Source: Spirochaetia bacterium
GTDB taxonomy: Bacteria > Spirochaetota > Spirochaetia > Treponematales > Breznakiellaceae
Direction: 5' to 3'
DNA length: 29,299 nucleotides
Assembly: GCA_025997715.1 (NCBI GenBank)
Contig: BNUY01000015.1
Location: 1 to 29,299, forward strand
Shown: piece after piece, positions 28,438 to 29,299 of the stretch
Numbering within the stretch: position 1 is the stretch's first letter
How the letters are laid out: every line of letters begins with the position of its first letter
The notes under the pieces: generated by a model
Database searches by the model: none
Seen by the model: only the letters and a program-made list of their open reading frames with translations
What the model was told of the DNA's origin: nothing
Translations under genes and position numbers: made by a program

Positions 28438-29299
28438 GCTTACCGACAGGCTGCAGCAATTCTAAATTTACCCTGAATCGGCAAGACCGCCATCGGTATA
28501 GAGGAAGACGAGGAAAGCAGACCATGAATCGTGGTAAGCGAAACGCAGGCAAAATCGCATGGCTTCAAAAAAAGCTACCCGGGTGGAACAGGATGCGCGG
28601 GCTTTTTGATAGTCGATGTCGCAATAATCCAGGATGGTATGAAACTGGAAGGCTATCAGGTTGAGCAAGAAAAACACTTCAGCGGCATGCTCCTTGCCGT
28701 GGCCGAAGTTGTGCTCAAGGTTGTAGCCCCGGTTTTTCAAAACATTGGTATGCTCGTTTTCAATCTTCCACCGTGTCCGGGCACAGTCAACAAGCTGTTG
28801 TACGTTGAGGTCATCAATCGGTTTGTTCGTTATCCAGCTGGAATAATACGTCTGCTCGCCGCTTTCCATTTCCGTTATTGCTAATTCCAGATAATTTACC
28901 ATCAAGGGTTCCTTATCGTCACGGAGGGGAACCTGGTTGAGATAGCGGTATGTATAAAGGAAATGCTTCTTGCCTTTGCGGATTTTTACGCTTTGTTCGG
29001 TCAAAAAGGAATATTTTACCGTTTCAGTCAGCCACGGATGGGTGTTTTGCTTGCAAGTAAGGATAAAACTCAAACCATTATCGAGAATTTGCTTACAAAA
29101 TGGGTAATGTGAGTATAGATCATCTCCTAATATCGTGGCTTTTACCTCTTTTAGCTCATTGACTCGCTTGATAAGCCATCGTTTCGCCGCATTAAGCTCA
29201 CAATCTTGCTTCTTTTCCCCATCTTCGTTCGTTATCAGCTCGCCCATCATCGGTATAACGCTCGAAATATGCGGTTTTACTATCGCCGCCGCCATTGCG
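28438..29299. mobile_element. Insertion sequence, right part, boundary not resolved
   Basis: The transposase stop lies 30 bases from the icd stop, so the end of the IS must be within about 28438-28467. Its terminal repeat cannot be verified because the other end is missing. Confidence 0.6.
28468..29299 (-). CDS. DDE transposase, C-terminal part
   Basis: The open frame runs off the right edge (an ATG at 29295 is internal-looking because GCA precedes it in frame), so only about 276 residues are seen. GDDLYSHYPFCKQILDNGLSFILTCKQN carries the second catalytic Asp, and RTRWKIENEHTNVLKNRGYNLEHNFGHG carries the Glu (W-x-I-E-x-E; 'GYNLEHNFGHG' is typical of one IS4-like subgroup). The last 90 residues are helical. 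The first catalytic Asp lies outside the window. The frame is open and undamaged here. Likely annotated ISNCY or IS4-related; I cannot fix the family from this fragment. Confidence 0.82.
   Translation of the reverse strand, partial: AMAAAIVKPHISSVIPMMGELITNEDGEKKQDCELNAAKRWLIKRVNELKEVKATILGDDLYSHYPFCKQILDNGLSFILTCKQNTHPWLTETVKYSFLTEQSVKIRKGKKHFLYTYRYLNQVPLRDDKEPLMVNYLELAITEMESGEQTYYSSWITNKPIDDLNVQQLVDCARTRWKIENEHTNVLKNRGYNLEHNFGHGKEHAAEVFFLLNLIAFQFHTILDYCDIDYQKARASCSTRVAFFEAMRFCLRFAYHDSWSAFLVFLYTDGGLADSG

Overview
This 29.3 kb window is chromosomal DNA, most likely from a spirochaete of the Treponema group (termite-gut Treponema such as T. primitia fit best). The assignment is inferred. It rests on spirochaete-style lipoproteins with relaxed lipoboxes, a ParC/ParE pair of the type with an RTGMYIG start, a FapA/DUF342 flagellar protein with a sigma-28-like promoter, a K+-dependent membrane pyrophosphatase, and small retropepsin-like proteins that I associate with treponemes. 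GC is fairly high in the core genes, with AT-rich islands in accessory material.

Layout: 1-2900 is an accessory stretch with a secreted-protein fragment, a lipoprotein, an XRE regulator, a Phd/VapC-type toxin-antitoxin pair and a Uma2-type nuclease. A 56-bp piece of the antitoxin gene is repeated on the far side of the Uma2 gene. 2926-10292 is mostly DNA maintenance and RNA modification: type-4 uracil-DNA glycosylase, PriA, RpiB, a DtxR/MntR-type regulator, a NOL1/NOP2/Sun methyltransferase, a class-I methyltransferase and ParC. 10453-15835 holds an NlpE-like lipoprotein, a retropepsin-like protein, HppA and ParE. 15905-18674 is a tight pgi / flavin reductase / flavin reductase-rubredoxin operon. 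18844-21750 holds ArgR divergent from FapA, then a TM2 + winged-helix protein and a DUF1905 protein. 21763-26935 is a minus-strand run of zinc-ribbon protein, MurI, second retropepsin-like protein, RsgA and MutS2. 27247-28437 is a eukaryotic-type isocitrate dehydrogenase, followed by a partial insertion sequence that runs off the window.

The most unusual content is a family of intergenic elements at about 3793-3870, 13714-13790, 18703-18755, 20811-20893 and 26981-27181, plus a solo half near 18799. Each is an imperfect long inverted repeat whose arms are built from degenerate 9-bp units of the type ACCACGAAn or ACCACGGAC. One copy has the anatomy of a transposed miniature element: 9-bp direct repeats immediately outside perfect 11-bp terminal inverted repeats. 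Another lies between two 13-bp direct repeats that duplicate the udg stop/priA start junction. These point to a mobile, terminator-like intergenic element family.

Other points: two retropepsin-like genes share the same promoter motif at exactly the same distance from their start codons, and the motif also precedes Uma2. Several genes (vapB, uma2, parC) have promoters whose predicted start of transcription falls on or next to the start codon. MutS2 carries an in-frame AT-rich low-complexity insertion.
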